A stretch of 64,000 nt of DNA from Clostridiales bacterium (lineage in GTDB: Bacteria > Bacillota > Clostridia > Lachnospirales > Lachnospiraceae). Made by a program: the position numbers and the translations under genes. The DNA lies in the NCBI GenBank assembly GCA_018365455.1, contig JAGZJZ010000012.1:62001-126000 (forward strand), in the 5' to 3' direction. Positions 1-9,492 of the stretch are shown piece after piece (the first letter of the stretch is position 1; each line of letters starts with the position of its first letter). Below the pieces are notes generated by a model, which ran no database searches, was not told the origin of the DNA, and saw only the letters and a program-made list of their open reading frames with translations.

Positions 1-3000
1 GTTGTATGCTGCCATACTTTTACGTCGTCAAATTTAACCACTCCATCGCCTTTTTCTGCGGTCAGCTTAATCTGTGCTGTGGTTACCCCTTCCGGAACGG
101 TAAACTCAACATCCATTCTCTGCCATCTGGTTCCCACATACTTGAAGGAAGAACGGTGTACACCGTCTTTTCCGGTAACAAAGTTTGTATAAGGCTGACC
201 TCCTATGGTCACTTCAATAGAAGATTTACGTCCGTTCTGAGTTTCTGTCCAGACACCTACGGTGTAGTCCTGACCCGGCTTCAGACCTGTCATTTCCTGG
301 GTGAGTGTTCCACCCTCGCTCTTAAACTGCGCATAGCGGTCCCAACGGTTTTCGCTCATTTCTTTTGAGATATCATAGTTTTCTTTACCCGGTACGATCT
401 CAATGGACGCATCCCCGGTTTTTTCCCATACGCCGCCTTCGTCTGCAAATTTTTCTGCATTGAATGCAAAATCCTTTACAGGACTTCCTTCGCCCCAGTC
501 TCCTGCTGCTTCCAGTACCTGAGTGCTTGTGGAAGGGTATAATACATATGGTGTATTTTTCTCGCTGTTGATGGTGATTGTGCCACCATTATTCGAGATT
601 GTGCTAACTTTTACTTTTCCCTGCTGTGTGGTCTCATATAAATCAAAGGAAGCAACTTTCTTAAATTCATCTGTCAGTTCCCAGGTTGTGGGATTGCCTG
701 TTGTATTCCAATGATACAGTTTTGCGCCTCCGTTAATATCTAACTTGTCGCCTGTTTTGATATCCCAGCTCCATGGAATCAGGGAAGTTGCCTCTCCTGC
801 ATGGCGTTCGCCTTCATCTGTTGTGGTTCCTGTATCAGCCCAGGATGAGATTAATTTTCCGTCCTGACGTAATTCCACCATCTTTGTTTCTTTATTTCTT
901 GTGGAGGTAACATTTCCTTCAAACGTAATTTTGTCTGTTTCTGATTTTAATACACCAAAATGCTGCATGAATTTTGTAGGAAGTACTTCGTTGTAGAATA
1001 CGGTCACACCCTGCTGTACATCGGTCTTAGAATCTCCCCAGGTAGTTACAACCGGGATTTTCTGTCCTTTGAATAAGGCGTTTCCAACAAAGATGTCCAA
1101 ATCATTTTTAACCATTCTGTAAAGAACGCTCTTATTTCCTTTATTCGGATATCCAAGGTCGGTACCCCAGTGGGTAAAGGTAACACCAGGCTCAATCGGT
1201 CCTGAGAACTCCGTACCTACTTTAACCCCAAGGTCATTGATATAATCTACTAATTTGTAAGCATTATAATCATTTCCTGTATATACATCAATATAGTAGA
1301 AATCCAGTCCTTTATCTCCTACTTTTGTTAAATCATAAAGGTCTTTGAACCGTTCCTGAAGCTGTCCTGTTACAACATCTTTCGTCTGGTCTACATAGTA
1401 TGCAGTATCAATCCAGTCCCAGCCTTTTGCAAGTCTGTCGCTTTGATATCCGGCTGCCGTAGCACCGCTTAAGTTATTATAATATAATTCATTTGCATCC
1501 AGATGATATTCGGTAGCATTGAGATGTACACCGATGCTCATGTTATATTTATCGCCTTTGTCGATAAGGGTTTTGAAGTCTTCCACTCCACCCTGTCTTA
1601 CTCCGACATTCGAGTAGGAAGGAATATCATCATCATGGCCTTCTGCCTGGTACCCTTTGTGAAGTACCATCTGACCAAATCCATCCATGTAATTATACAA
1701 TACCTTACCTGTATCTAAGGAATTGAGGAATGGATCATTTGCCTGGCTGGCAAAGTTAAATGCAATATACATCATATTGTTTGCCATGTCTTTGGCGCCA
1801 AACGCTTCTTCCAGGATGTATTTCCGATGTGCTACTGCTGCATCCTGCCAGTCAACATTTTCGTCTGCATTTGCATCTTCTGTAATCACAATTTTTGCCC
1901 AGGGCAATTCTTCTTTATCGGTGGTGTCGCTGTAACGGTAAGTCCATTCTCCATTTCGGATCTGCGCTTTTTTCACCAGGGACTTTACGGATTTCTCCAT
2001 CACCACTTTATTTCCGCCGGACATTACATTGTTTTCAATGGAAGCAGCCAGACCGTTTCCACTGATCATTGCCATGGTGGTACCTTCCGCACCGCTCTTT
2101 TCCATTTGTGACATATCATCCGCTAATTCTTCGGATACGCCATGCCATTGTCCATTTGATTTTGTCCAGGCATAAGAGGCACCTTCCATCTTATCATCTG
2201 CATAAGCCCAGGTGTTTTCTCCCAGTGAAAATGTTTTTACTTTAACGCTGCCGTTTTCTGCAATATCTGTGACTTTAAATTCTACCACATGATTTTCTGC
2301 TACAGAAAGTGTTGCCTTTATGGTTACACCTTTATCTGCAAAATCCATTACGTATTCGAAGGTACTGTCATCTTTCTTTGTTCCGGTAACAGCCGGTGAT
2401 ACTTTTTCTCCGTTGAGAACTACGGTTCCCAGCTGATCTTCCTGACCTCTCATGGTCTTGTCATTCAGCTTATAGGAGAGAATACGTGGGAATGACTCAT
2501 CAATCACAGCTGTCAATCCGTCTTTTTGAATCTCAACCGTTTTCTCATTTGCAGTAAATAACGGAAGGGAAGCTTCCTCAATCATTTCAAAATTGTCAAA
2601 TGTCAGTTCTTTGCTTCCATACCAGGACTTTATACCAAATAGTCCGGGAGTATTTGTCATAGATTCCATGGTAACGGAACCCATATCTGTTACTAACCCA
2701 TCTTTATCGGTAAATTTCAACTGTACGGTGTTCCCAATCAGGTCGATTGCTACCTTATAAGTTTCACCTGCTTTTAAGGAAAATGTCTTGCCAAATCCCT
2801 TGGTACTGTCATCTACATTTACACGCCAGTTTCCATTGATATCAACCTCTACCGACAACCCTCCGGTAAAGTCTGTGTCGCGGAAGACGAAACCATAACG
2901 TCCGCCCTGCATATCATCTCCAACGCTTGGTGTGAAATCAAATGTGGTATGCACATCTTTCATCGGAATTGAATCTTTATTTAAGAATCTGGTGACACCC

Positions 3001-5600
3001 GGTACTTTTATGGTCAGAGTACCTGCTTCAGTATTATGTATTGCATTATTGCTGCCATCAAGAGGTTTACTGGACTCCCAGTTAGGAGTATATAATTCCC
3101 CAAAGGTTTCTTCATATACACTGAGTTCCTCTGCACCCATTGCATCGATTTTTACATTCATTTTCCCGGCATTTGGATTGTAGATACCAAATCCGCCCTG
3201 TGTCTTATCATAAGGAACTTCTTTTACAGTTCCAACCGTCTGGTTATTCACCTTTAAGGTCAGATTTCCTTTTACTATTTCCACTCTGAGAATATAATCT
3301 GTATTAGCTGCAATTGCTTTGCTGCTTCCAATCGTTGTGACCTTTGATCCATTATCCAAAACCCATTCGGAAGCGGAGGTATTATAAACTTTTACATTTC
3401 CGATCTGAATTCCGCCAGCCAGCTGGTCTGCCTGCATTTTCACCTGGAATACGCCATGTTCCGGCATTCTGATATCGCTGTTAACAGCCGCTGCTTTTCC
3501 TGCAACTGCACCTTCCAGATATCCATTATTAATCTGAGGTGTTTCCAGGTTTTCCCAGTTAACCGCTGCAATTGTATCATAGTACTCTTCATAATATACT
3601 TTATCCAGCGGAGCTGTTGAGATATCCTCGAACTTTTCCGTATAAAGCAGATCATCCACATAAATCTTACCGGTCCCTGCTATTCCGGGATACCCCATTC
3701 CAATAGAAACCCCTGCCGGAATGTCAGCCGCAGATTTTTTTCCATTGATGCTGAGTGTTACTTTGTCTCCGGTAAATGAAACCGCCAGATCGTTCCAGGA
3801 CTTTAACTTTGGTGATTCTGCTTCGCCTGTTAATGGATACGTCTGATCTCCTAAGACAAACTCCCATTTATTTTCATTGTACTGCACAATTCCAGTGCCG
3901 ATCTTAAGACCAAGGTCCGCATTTTCTGTCTTTACTTTTACCCCAAAGGTTCCCTGTGATAATTCTACGGCATCTCTTAATTCAGCCATGCCGCTGACAT
4001 TTGTTAAACTCAGAACCTTATTGGATCCTTCCTTTACAATTGCAGGTGAGCCCTGGCTCCAGTTTCCGGTGATACCATCCTGGAAATCATTTTCATATTT
4101 CACGATAGCTTCCGGCTCAATAATTTTATTTGTGTAGGTAACATCATCGATTAATACAGCAGTATTTCCCCAGGTACGGATACCGAACTGACCCGCTACA
4201 CCATTTTTTAATACATCCAGTGTAAAGGTTCCTACCGGCTCTTTATTTAAATAAACAGTGATTACACCTTCCTGGAAGTTGATGATTAAGTCATTCCAGG
4301 TACCGTTAACTGGTTTTTGCATTTCAATACTAGGATAACCTGACTGATTTTCTACAACCCATTGTCCTCCATCCCAGTTTAACTCACGGAACTTATTATC
4401 CTTAGCACCAAAACGGAATCCAAACTGCTTCGGTGTGCTGTTAGCAGGTGCAACTGCTTTGTAACGAAGAGATAAGGTTCCCTCTTTGATATCCGGGGAA
4501 TCCAGATCTACCACTCTTCCTTTACCAGCTGCAATCTTCAATACCCTGTTTCCGGTATCTGTTGTCTCGATTGATGCAGCATTGTTACTCCAGTTTGGTG
4601 TATATTCCGGATCTTCATAATCCTGAACATATTCCACAACATTGGATGGCTTGTCCTTTGTACCTACACCTTCTACCTTGAAGTCGCTGATAGATATAGT
4701 TGCAGGTGCGCTATACCATTTAAAGATACCTACCTGACCTCTTTGGTTAGCCAGTTCATCGGTCAATACATCCGGAATAGCTTCATTAAAGATAACCGCA
4801 TCATCTACTGCAATGATTACCTTATCTCCATAGAATCCTATCCGAAGTCTGTAATCTGTGTTTTCGGCTAAAACCGGTCCTGAAAAGCTTTTCCACGAAC
4901 CACCTGCATTTTGAGCCTGAATCACCCAGCTTCCTTTCACATCATATCTTACAGAAATACCGTTTGAATCATCATTTGCCTTGAATAAAAAGCCGATTCT
5001 TTCTCCCTCCGACTGATATTTAAAAACAGTTGAAATAACACCAGAGGTAAGATACGGTGTATTATCCCAGGTAGCTGCAAACTCGTTGCCTGTAAGTGAC
5101 TCAATTTTCATAGTCAGTCCATTATCTACCGTCGCTGTACCTTTACCAGCTTTATATGTAAATGGTTCCGGCTGATTGGACTGATAGTTATTACCATATG
5201 AGACTTTTTCCTGCCCTGCCGGTATGGCTGCATACATCTCATTCAACAGGCTGGCAAATGCTTCATCCGCACTAACTCCTTCTTCTGCCGCATTAGCAGC
5301 ATTCTTCTCCTGCAATTCACTCTCGGTCTCTGCTGCCTCGGTTGCAGCCCCTTCCGATGGGATGCCTTCTGTTTCACTTGTTGATTCATGCTCCTCTATA
5401 TCCGTTGTCTCACTCTGCACCTCTGTTTCCTTTACAACCTCTGTTTTTATGGGTGTCTCCATTACCTCAGATCCATTCTCCTGCAGTTCTGCCGCATGCA
5501 CAACCGCAGATGAGAAAATACCTTCTGCACTGGAGCATACCAGACATAGAGATAATGTAAAGCTGATTATTCTCGCCGCCAGATGCCTCTTGTTCCTCAT
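1..5600 (-). CDS. Secreted multi-domain GH101 endo-alpha-N-acetylgalactosaminidase, 3' end outside window
   Basis: This enzyme is predicted to release core-1 O-glycan disaccharides (Gal-GalNAc) from mucin Ser/Thr at the cell surface. The frame is open from an ATG at 5600 (RBS AGGAGG) to the left edge, 1866 codons, with no stop. It has a signal peptide (about residues 1-36), a Glu/Thr/Ser-rich linker, and five concanavalin/LamG-like beta-sandwich modules (about 150-310, 317-485, 490-645, 660-815, 825-1000). A galactose-mutarotase-like domain follows (about 1004-1160), then the GH101 barrel (about 1160-1570) and a galactose-binding-like domain (from about 1708). In the barrel, FYYIDVYTG holds the likely nucleophile D1438 and VGTEFSG the likely acid/base E1464. 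The two are 26 residues apart, whereas I recall about 32 in characterised GH101 enzymes, so a loop seems shortened. A wall anchor probably lies beyond the window. Family assignment is from motif recognition. A -10-like TATAAT lies upstream, without a good -35. Confidence 0.85.
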   Translation of the reverse strand, partial: MRNKRHLAARIISFTLSLCLVCSSAEGIFSSAVVHAAELQENGSEVMETPIKTEVVKETEVQSETTDIEEHESTSETEGIPSEGAATEAAETESELQEKNAANAAEEGVSADEAFASLLNEMYAAIPAGQEKVSYGNNYQSNQPEPFTYKAGKGTATVDNGLTMKIESLTGNEFAATWDNTPYLTSGVISTVFKYQSEGERIGFLFKANDDSNGISVRYDVKGSWVIQAQNAGGSWKSFSGPVLAENTDYRLRIGFYGDKVIIAVDDAVIFNEAIPDVLTDELANQRGQVGIFKWYSAPATISISDFKVEGVGTKDKPSNVVEYVQDYEDPEYTPNWSNNAASIETTDTGNRVLKIAAGKGRVVDLDSPDIKEGTLSLRYKAVAPANSTPKQFGFRFGAKDNKFRELNWDGGQWVVENQSGYPSIEMQKPVNGTWNDLIINFQEGVITVYLNKEPVGTFTLDVLKNGVAGQFGIRTWGNTAVLIDDVTYTNKIIEPEAIVKYENDFQDGITGNWSQGSPAIVKEGSNKVLSLTNVSGMAELRDAVELSQGTFGVKVKTENADLGLKIGTGIVQYNENKWEFVLGDQTYPLTGEAESPKLKSWNDLAVSFTGDKVTLSINGKKSAADIPAGVSIGMGYPGIAGTGKIYVDDLLYTEKFEDISTAPLDKVYYEEYYDTIAAVNWENLETPQINNGYLEGAVAGKAAAVNSDIRMPEHGVFQVKMQADQLAGGIQIGNVKVYNTSASEWVLDNGSKVTTIGSSKAIAANTDYILRVEIVKGNLTLKVNNQTVGTVKEVPYDKTQGGFGIYNPNAGKMNVKIDAMGAEELSVYEETFGELYTPNWESSKPLDGSNNAIHNTEAGTLTIKVPGVTRFLNKDSIPMKDVHTTFDFTPSVGDDMQGGRYGFVFRDTDFTGGLSVEVDINGNWRVNVDDSTKGFGKTFSLKAGETYKVAIDLIGNTVQLKFTDKDGLVTDMGSVTMESMTNTPGLFGIKSWYGSKELTFDNFEMIEEASLPLFTANEKTVEIQKDGLTAVIDESFPRILSYKLNDKTMRGQEDQLGTVVLNGEKVSPAVTGTKKDDSTFEYVMDFADKGVTIKATLSVAENHVVEFKVTDIAENGSVKVKTFSLGENTWAYADDKMEGASYAWTKSNGQWHGVSEELADDMSQMEKSGAEGTTMAMISGNGLAASIENNVMSGGNKVVMEKSVKSLVKKAQIRNGEWTYRYSDTTDKEELPWAKIVITEDANADENVDWQDAAVAHRKYILEEAFGAKDMANNMMYIAFNFASQANDPFLNSLDTGKVLYNYMDGFGQMVLHKGYQAEGHDDDIPSYSNVGVRQGGVEDFKTLIDKGDKYNMSIGVHLNATEYHLDANELYYNNLSGATAAGYQSDRLAKGWDWIDTAYYVDQTKDVVTGQLQERFKDLYDLTKVGDKGLDFYYIDVYTGNDYNAYKLVDYINDLGVKVGTEFSGPIEPGVTFTHWGTDLGYPNKGNKSVLYRMVKNDLDIFVGNALFKGQKIPVVTTWGDSKTDVQQGVTVFYNEVLPTKFMQHFGVLKSETDKITFEGNVTSTRNKETKMVELRQDGKLISSWADTGTTTDEGERHAGEATSLIPWSWDIKTGDKLDINGGAKLYHWNTTGNPTTWELTDEFKKVASFDLYETTQQGKVKVSTISNNGGTITINSEKNTPYVLYPSTSTQVLEAAGDWGEGSPVKDFAFNAEKFADEGGVWEKTGDASIEIVPGKENYDISKEMSENRWDRYAQFKSEGGTLTQEMTGLKPGQDYTVGVWTETQNGRKSSIEVTIGGQPYTNFVTGKDGVHRSSFKYVGTRWQRMDVEFTVPEGVTTAQIKLTAEKGDGVVKFDDVKVWQHT

Positions 5601-5850
5601 AACTTTTATCCTCCTGATACTTATTATTACAGAAACCTTTTCCTGTTACCCACAGGATAAATTATATACTAATTTTTAGCAATATCTTCTATGCAAATAA
5701 GCAATATTCCACAAAAAGAGACCTCGATTACACAAGTGCACCTTAAATTTAACCACCGTTTTTCATTGAAAATTCATTGTTTTATATCTTTTGTATATTA
5801 CGTTTTCTTTCTACTGTATTGTCAAGTTAAAATACATATAAAATTTATTT

Positions 5851-7593
5851 TTATCCCGGCAGGCTGTCTTTTACACATAAAGTTCCATATCCTAATGTGG
5901 GATTTGGGTAGACCCGCTCTACATTTAAGGGCCTCGCTCCCCGGATCAGGTAAGCTTTCACTTTTTCTCCATATAAATAAGGATCATTTCCCATTACCAT
6001 TCCCCACTGCATTAACATTGCGGCCGCCCCGGTCACAAAAGGCGTTGCAAAAGATGTACCGGAAACAGTGGTATATCCTCCTCCCGGTGCCGCTGTTGTG
6101 ATATCTACTCCGGGCGCTGACAAATCTGGTTTAATCTGGCTGTTATCCCGGTTATATCCTCTTCCTGAGAAAGGTGCATAGGTTAAAAGCCTGGAATCGT
6201 AGGCACCTACTGCAATGACTTTCCTTGCAGTGGAAGGAATCGTCAGCGTTGTCTCTACCGTTGGCTGATAAAATCTCGTACCTATTCCCACCGCTGCTGA
6301 TGCCGGAAGCCAGACATCATATCTGCCTTCTACAATTCGTTTTGGTGTGAATACCAGCCTCCAGATTCCGCTGTCGATATAAGTATCCCTTGGGATAAAA
6401 TCAATATAGATCTCCTGTGACACACTGCTGGGGCTGGGCTCTCCATAGTAGATCAGCAGCTGTGTCCCCCCTGCAATATACCGCTGGGGTCCCAGCACTT
6501 CCTGCAATGGACCGATCACCTGCCCTGACGGATGTACAATGCTGATATCAAATTCATCCACATAAGACTTCCAGATCTGCAGATTTATACTCAGTTCATT
6601 ATTTACAATCCCAAATTGAATCTCCACAGGCTCATTGTTTCGCAGAATTCCGGAAGTATGCCCACCGGTACTCCCCTCATTTCCAGTTCCCACTGATATT
6701 GTAGATTTCCACAGATTCGAAATATCATCAATATATGTCTCCAGAAGCCCGCTTCCATCATGTGATCCATACACAGTTCCAAAGCTGAGATTAATTGCCA
6801 CAGGCTTCTGGTATTCGATCGCCTTCCTTATTACATAATCCAGTGCCTGCATCAGCTCCGTTGTCCTTGGAAATGAATTTGGCCGCGCCAGTCCCAGTTT
6901 TACAACAATTATATCACTTTCATAGGCAACCCCCCTGTATCTCCCATTAGATGCCCTGCCATTACCAGCCGCTATGCCAAGTACCTGGGTACCGTGGCCA
7001 CTCAAGTCCCTGGATGGCACAACCTGGGCAGCCTGAACTTCTCCTTCTGTTTCAGGGTTTAATGCGGCGTTGATCTGTGCCTGGTCAAATTCTGTTCCGA
7101 TTTTAAATCCGGGGGGAGGGTTCCCCGGCAGTGTCTGATCCCAGATATTCAATATGCGGGTACTTCCGTTGGGATTTCGAAAATCAGGATGGGTATAATC
7201 CACCCCCGAATCAATGACTGCAACAATAATGCCCTCACCATTCAAATTAAATGCTGGCGTCTGCAGCACATTCATACAGGAAGCCGCTCTCCCCTGATTT
7301 ACGGAAAAAAATAACCGCTTTGGCTTTTCAATAAATTCAACTTCCGGCTGTGCAGCAAGGAAATCAATCTTTGATTCCGGTAATGTTATAATTGCGTATT
7401 CATTAATTAATTCCACAACCTGAATGTCTTCGCTCTCAAGTCTTGAAATGTCTCCTGAGTACTTTACGATAATTTCCCATTTTTGGTCTACAGGATCATA
7501 CCCCACGTCCAGGGTCAGGGATTTTTCCCGCTCTTCCGGTGTAGCATCCAGTGCCAGATTCAGAAGATTTTCTATTTTTTGATCATTTGCCAT
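5851..7593 (-). CDS. S8 family subtilisin-like serine protease without signal peptide
   Basis: This is a 580-residue serine endopeptidase of the subtilase fold. The catalytic triad is visible: Asp128 in AVIDSGVDYTHPDF, His200 in DLSGHGTQV, and Ser514 in GTSFATP. Residues 1-105 look like a prodomain-type segment. A large insertion between His and Ser (about 330-430) resembles the jelly-roll-like insert of clostridial Csp proteases, the spore germination proteases. No signal peptide or transmembrane segment is present, so the protein acts in the cytoplasm or spore, or leaves by a non-Sec route. It lies downstream of the TasA/SipW locus but is separated from it by a hairpin terminator, so it is probably transcribed separately. 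Substrate unknown. The convergence on catalytic motifs makes the family call strong, while a Csp-like role is inference. Confidence 0.88.
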   Translation of the reverse strand: MANDQKIENLLNLALDATPEEREKSLTLDVGYDPVDQKWEIIVKYSGDISRLESEDIQVVELINEYAIITLPESKIDFLAAQPEVEFIEKPKRLFFSVNQGRAASCMNVLQTPAFNLNGEGIIVAVIDSGVDYTHPDFRNPNGSTRILNIWDQTLPGNPPPGFKIGTEFDQAQINAALNPETEGEVQAAQVVPSRDLSGHGTQVLGIAAGNGRASNGRYRGVAYESDIIVVKLGLARPNSFPRTTELMQALDYVIRKAIEYQKPVAINLSFGTVYGSHDGSGLLETYIDDISNLWKSTISVGTGNEGSTGGHTSGILRNNEPVEIQFGIVNNELSINLQIWKSYVDEFDISIVHPSGQVIGPLQEVLGPQRYIAGGTQLLIYYGEPSPSSVSQEIYIDFIPRDTYIDSGIWRLVFTPKRIVEGRYDVWLPASAAVGIGTRFYQPTVETTLTIPSTARKVIAVGAYDSRLLTYAPFSGRGYNRDNSQIKPDLSAPGVDITTAAPGGGYTTVSGTSFATPFVTGAAAMLMQWGMVMGNDPYLYGEKVKAYLIRGARPLNVERVYPNPTLGYGTLCVKDSLPG

Positions 7594-7621
7594 AACCTGT
7601 TCTCACCCTTAATCTGCAATT

Positions 7622-7653
7622 AAGGACGGAAGATTAAACAATCTTCCGTCCTT
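7622..7653 (-). terminator. Hairpin after the TasA/SipW locus
   Basis: A perfect 13-bp inverted repeat (AAGGACGGAAGAT with its complement) around a 6-nt loop. It lies between the stop of the last TasA-like gene and the start of the subtilase. On the minus strand it is followed by TTAATT, a weak U-tract. Probably the 3' end of the fibre operon. Confidence 0.6.
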
Positions 7654-7679
7654 AACAATTATTATTACACTATATGATT

Positions 7680-8291
7680 TTACTTTGCCTGATATTCTAT
7701 AATTTCATCCGGGCCGCTAACTGGCCAGGGTGCATCTTTCCCAAAATCCGGTGTTACATTTCTGGCCTGAATTGCTTCTACATTAAAGATAATTTCTATC
7801 TTTGCTGAATTAAATGCATTTGTCCATGAAGTTGGGATCTGCATGGTATAGATATTGTCCGCGCTTCCCTGATCTTTTAACAACGGAATCTTATCATTTC
7901 CAGTTACAATCTCTTTATAATAGATATAATCACCTTTCAGTACCCAGTTTTCACTTAAAGATGCTCCAAATTCAGAAGATCCATCTGGGTTAAACAGTGG
8001 GTAATCCACGTCATTTACGTTTACTTTCGGTGCTGCTATTCGAATATAGGAATCCTGACTGTCTGCCGCTAAATTAATAGTAGGGTCTTTCCTAATAGGA
8101 TCACCCGGCAATAATGACTGATAGTTTTCTTCTATATAATTAGGCTCTTTGATCTCTACGCTGACAAAACCAACTGCCAGTTTATTATTCACTGTATCTT
8201 TATCCGTGAACCAGGCTAACGTAGCTCCCACGGTCACGAGACCAACAAGGGCAGCTGTCGTAACCAACAGCGCTATTTTTTTCTTAACCAT
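7680..8291 (-). CDS. TasA/camelysin-like secreted protein with SipW-type signal peptide
   Basis: This 203-residue protein is predicted to be an extracellular fibre subunit or fibre-associated protein processed by SipW. The N-terminus has a Lys-rich start, a hydrophobic core and the motif GATLAWFTDKD (about residues 22-32), typical of SipW substrates. The mature part carries the family pattern of a short strand (VGFVSVEI), a PGD..RKDPTI segment, a tyrosine-rich middle and the conserved VEAIQA stretch near the C-terminus. Its start overlaps the stop of the upstream TWQG gene by one base (TAATG), which suggests translational coupling. It is the last gene of the fibre locus. The exact role, fibre subunit versus protease-like camelysin, cannot be told from sequence. 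Confidence 0.85.
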   Translation of the reverse strand: MVKKKIALLVTTAALVGLVTVGATLAWFTDKDTVNNKLAVGFVSVEIKEPNYIEENYQSLLPGDPIRKDPTINLAADSQDSYIRIAAPKVNVNDVDYPLFNPDGSSEFGASLSENWVLKGDYIYYKEIVTGNDKIPLLKDQGSADNIYTMQIPTSWTNAFNSAKIEIIFNVEAIQARNVTPDFGKDAPWPVSGPDEIIEYQAK

Positions 8292-8485
8292 TACTCTTCC
8301 TCCTCTACACCTATGGCAGAATCCATCAAACGGATTAACTCTAATGTACTACGAAATGGCTGTATTCTTTTTTCTTCCACCCAGTTTACCGTTCCCTGCC
8401 ATGTTTGATTTTTTCTGCTTTTCACTGTAACAATAAACGTCTTTTCTTCGTTTTTATTTGAACCATCCATACGATCTGAATCCAT
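8291..8485 (-). CDS. Small TWQG-domain protein coupled to a TasA-like gene
   Basis: A 64-residue acidic protein I cannot assign to a named function. I chose the ATG at 8485 because AGAGG lies 6 nt upstream of it. An ATG at 8506 would add seven residues. The core (about residues 17-58) reads FIVTVKSRKNQTWQGTV followed by a helix with FRSTLELIRLMD. It aligns with the last 45 residues of the 147-residue protein encoded at 15584-16027, including the shared FxVxVxSR, TWQGxV and the F...I positions. Both relatives lie in the fibre locus, one beside the SARP regulator and one coupled to a TasA-like gene. This suggests an accessory or regulatory job such as a chaperone or signalling partner. No membrane segment or signal peptide. 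Confidence 0.72.
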   Translation of the reverse strand: MDSDRMDGSNKNEEKTFIVTVKSRKNQTWQGTVNWVEEKRIQPFRSTLELIRLMDSAIGVEEEE

Positions 8486-8578
8486 TCCTTTCCTCTGCCA
8501 GAGCATTCAACCGACCATTAGCAAACAATCTGTTTCCCTGCTGATATATAATCTGTAGTATGTAACTATAAATTCAAC

Positions 8579-8738
8579 AAGCGTGTTTTCAAACTGCCTT
8601 TATCCGGTTGGCTGCTCCGCTTCACAGGAAGCGTCAGTGCAAGATTGGTGGCGTAGTGGGGTTACGTTCTTAATCTGCACGGTCGCTGCCTGTTTCATGG
8701 AACTGCCGGATCAGGCTATGAATTTTCAAACACGCTCT
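8579..8738. repeat. MITE-like intergenic repeat, copy 1
   Basis: About 160 bp ending in GAATTTTCAAACACGCTCT, with the inverted counterpart AGCGTGTTTTCAAA at the other end. It fills most of the 274-bp gap between two genes of the fibre locus. The termini match copies at 33146-33307 and 57229-57392. The interior is diverged from those copies. The transcript would form a long stem-loop between 8760-9389 and the downstream genes. Confidence 0.65.
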
Positions 8739-8759
8739 GGTAAACCTTACTGATTATTC

Positions 8760-9389
8760 TTATTCTGGTTGTGTTGGTGCCGTTGTTTCAGTTGTTTCCG
8801 TTTTATTTGTTTCTGCCTGAATGTCTTTTCCCTCAGAATCTTTCCATCCTGTAATTAAACCTTCTGCATTTTTAGCTGGTGTAAAGCTATCAGCCTGAAT
8901 TGCTTCGGCAAATACGTTAATCTTAAATGTCAGACCAGATACTTCATTGCCCCAGTTTTCCGGTATTTTAACACTCTGGAACAGATAGTCTGATGCGCCC
9001 GCTGTCATCGGTGCCTGATAATAATAGTATCCGTCTGTTGATAAGAACCATTTCTTTGTATCAATATCAATTAATGGCAAAATGTCTGTAATCTGATCCT
9101 GGCTTAAACCTACAAATTCAATTTTCGCACGTACATATGCATCTAAAGAACCGTCTGCTACTGTAATTTTAGGGTCTTTTACAATACTCTGGTTTGGCTT
9201 CACATCTGTAATTGTATCATCCGGATTTTTACTAAACTCCGGCTCTTCTAAATCGATGTCAACTTTCCCCATTGTTACAACGTTTGTCTTACTGTCTTTA
9301 TCTGTAAAATATGCTAAAGTTGCGCCAACTCCGATTACTGCCACTAATGCTACTGCTGCTACCATCGTTAATATTTTTTTCTTTTTCAT
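8760..9389 (-). CDS. TasA/camelysin-like secreted protein with SipW-type signal peptide
   Basis: A 209-residue predicted SipW substrate and extracellular fibre component. The N-terminus MKKKKILTMVAAVALVAVIG ends in GATLAYFTDKDSKTN, the archetypal SipW cleavage region. It is followed by VTMGKVDIDLEEPEF and the conserved QSIVKDPKI segment seen in its paralogue at 7680-8291. FAEAIQADSF near residue 165 matches the family's conserved VEAIQA block. The tail is Thr/Glu-rich (about 190-209). It is downstream of a sister gene (9493-10119), 103 nt away, and upstream of a MITE-like repeat that may act as a partial terminator. No clear SARP-type operator was seen immediately upstream, so it is probably read through from the 10.2-kb promoter. 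Confidence 0.87.
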   Translation of the reverse strand: MKKKKILTMVAAVALVAVIGVGATLAYFTDKDSKTNVVTMGKVDIDLEEPEFSKNPDDTITDVKPNQSIVKDPKITVADGSLDAYVRAKIEFVGLSQDQITDILPLIDIDTKKWFLSTDGYYYYQAPMTAGASDYLFQSVKIPENWGNEVSGLTFKINVFAEAIQADSFTPAKNAEGLITGWKDSEGKDIQAETNKTETTETTAPTQPE

Positions 9390-9492
9390 AATTTATTTAC
9401 CTATCCTCTCAGTTTATATTGGTATACTGTAATTGTGGTACTTTTTATAGAATACACTATTAGGGTTTATATATTAATTATGGAAGTACTGA

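Noticed and set aside
3440..3661. Minus-strand 73-codon frame within the GH101 gene
   Set aside because: It is a shadow frame; the large gene is continuously open through this region in another frame.
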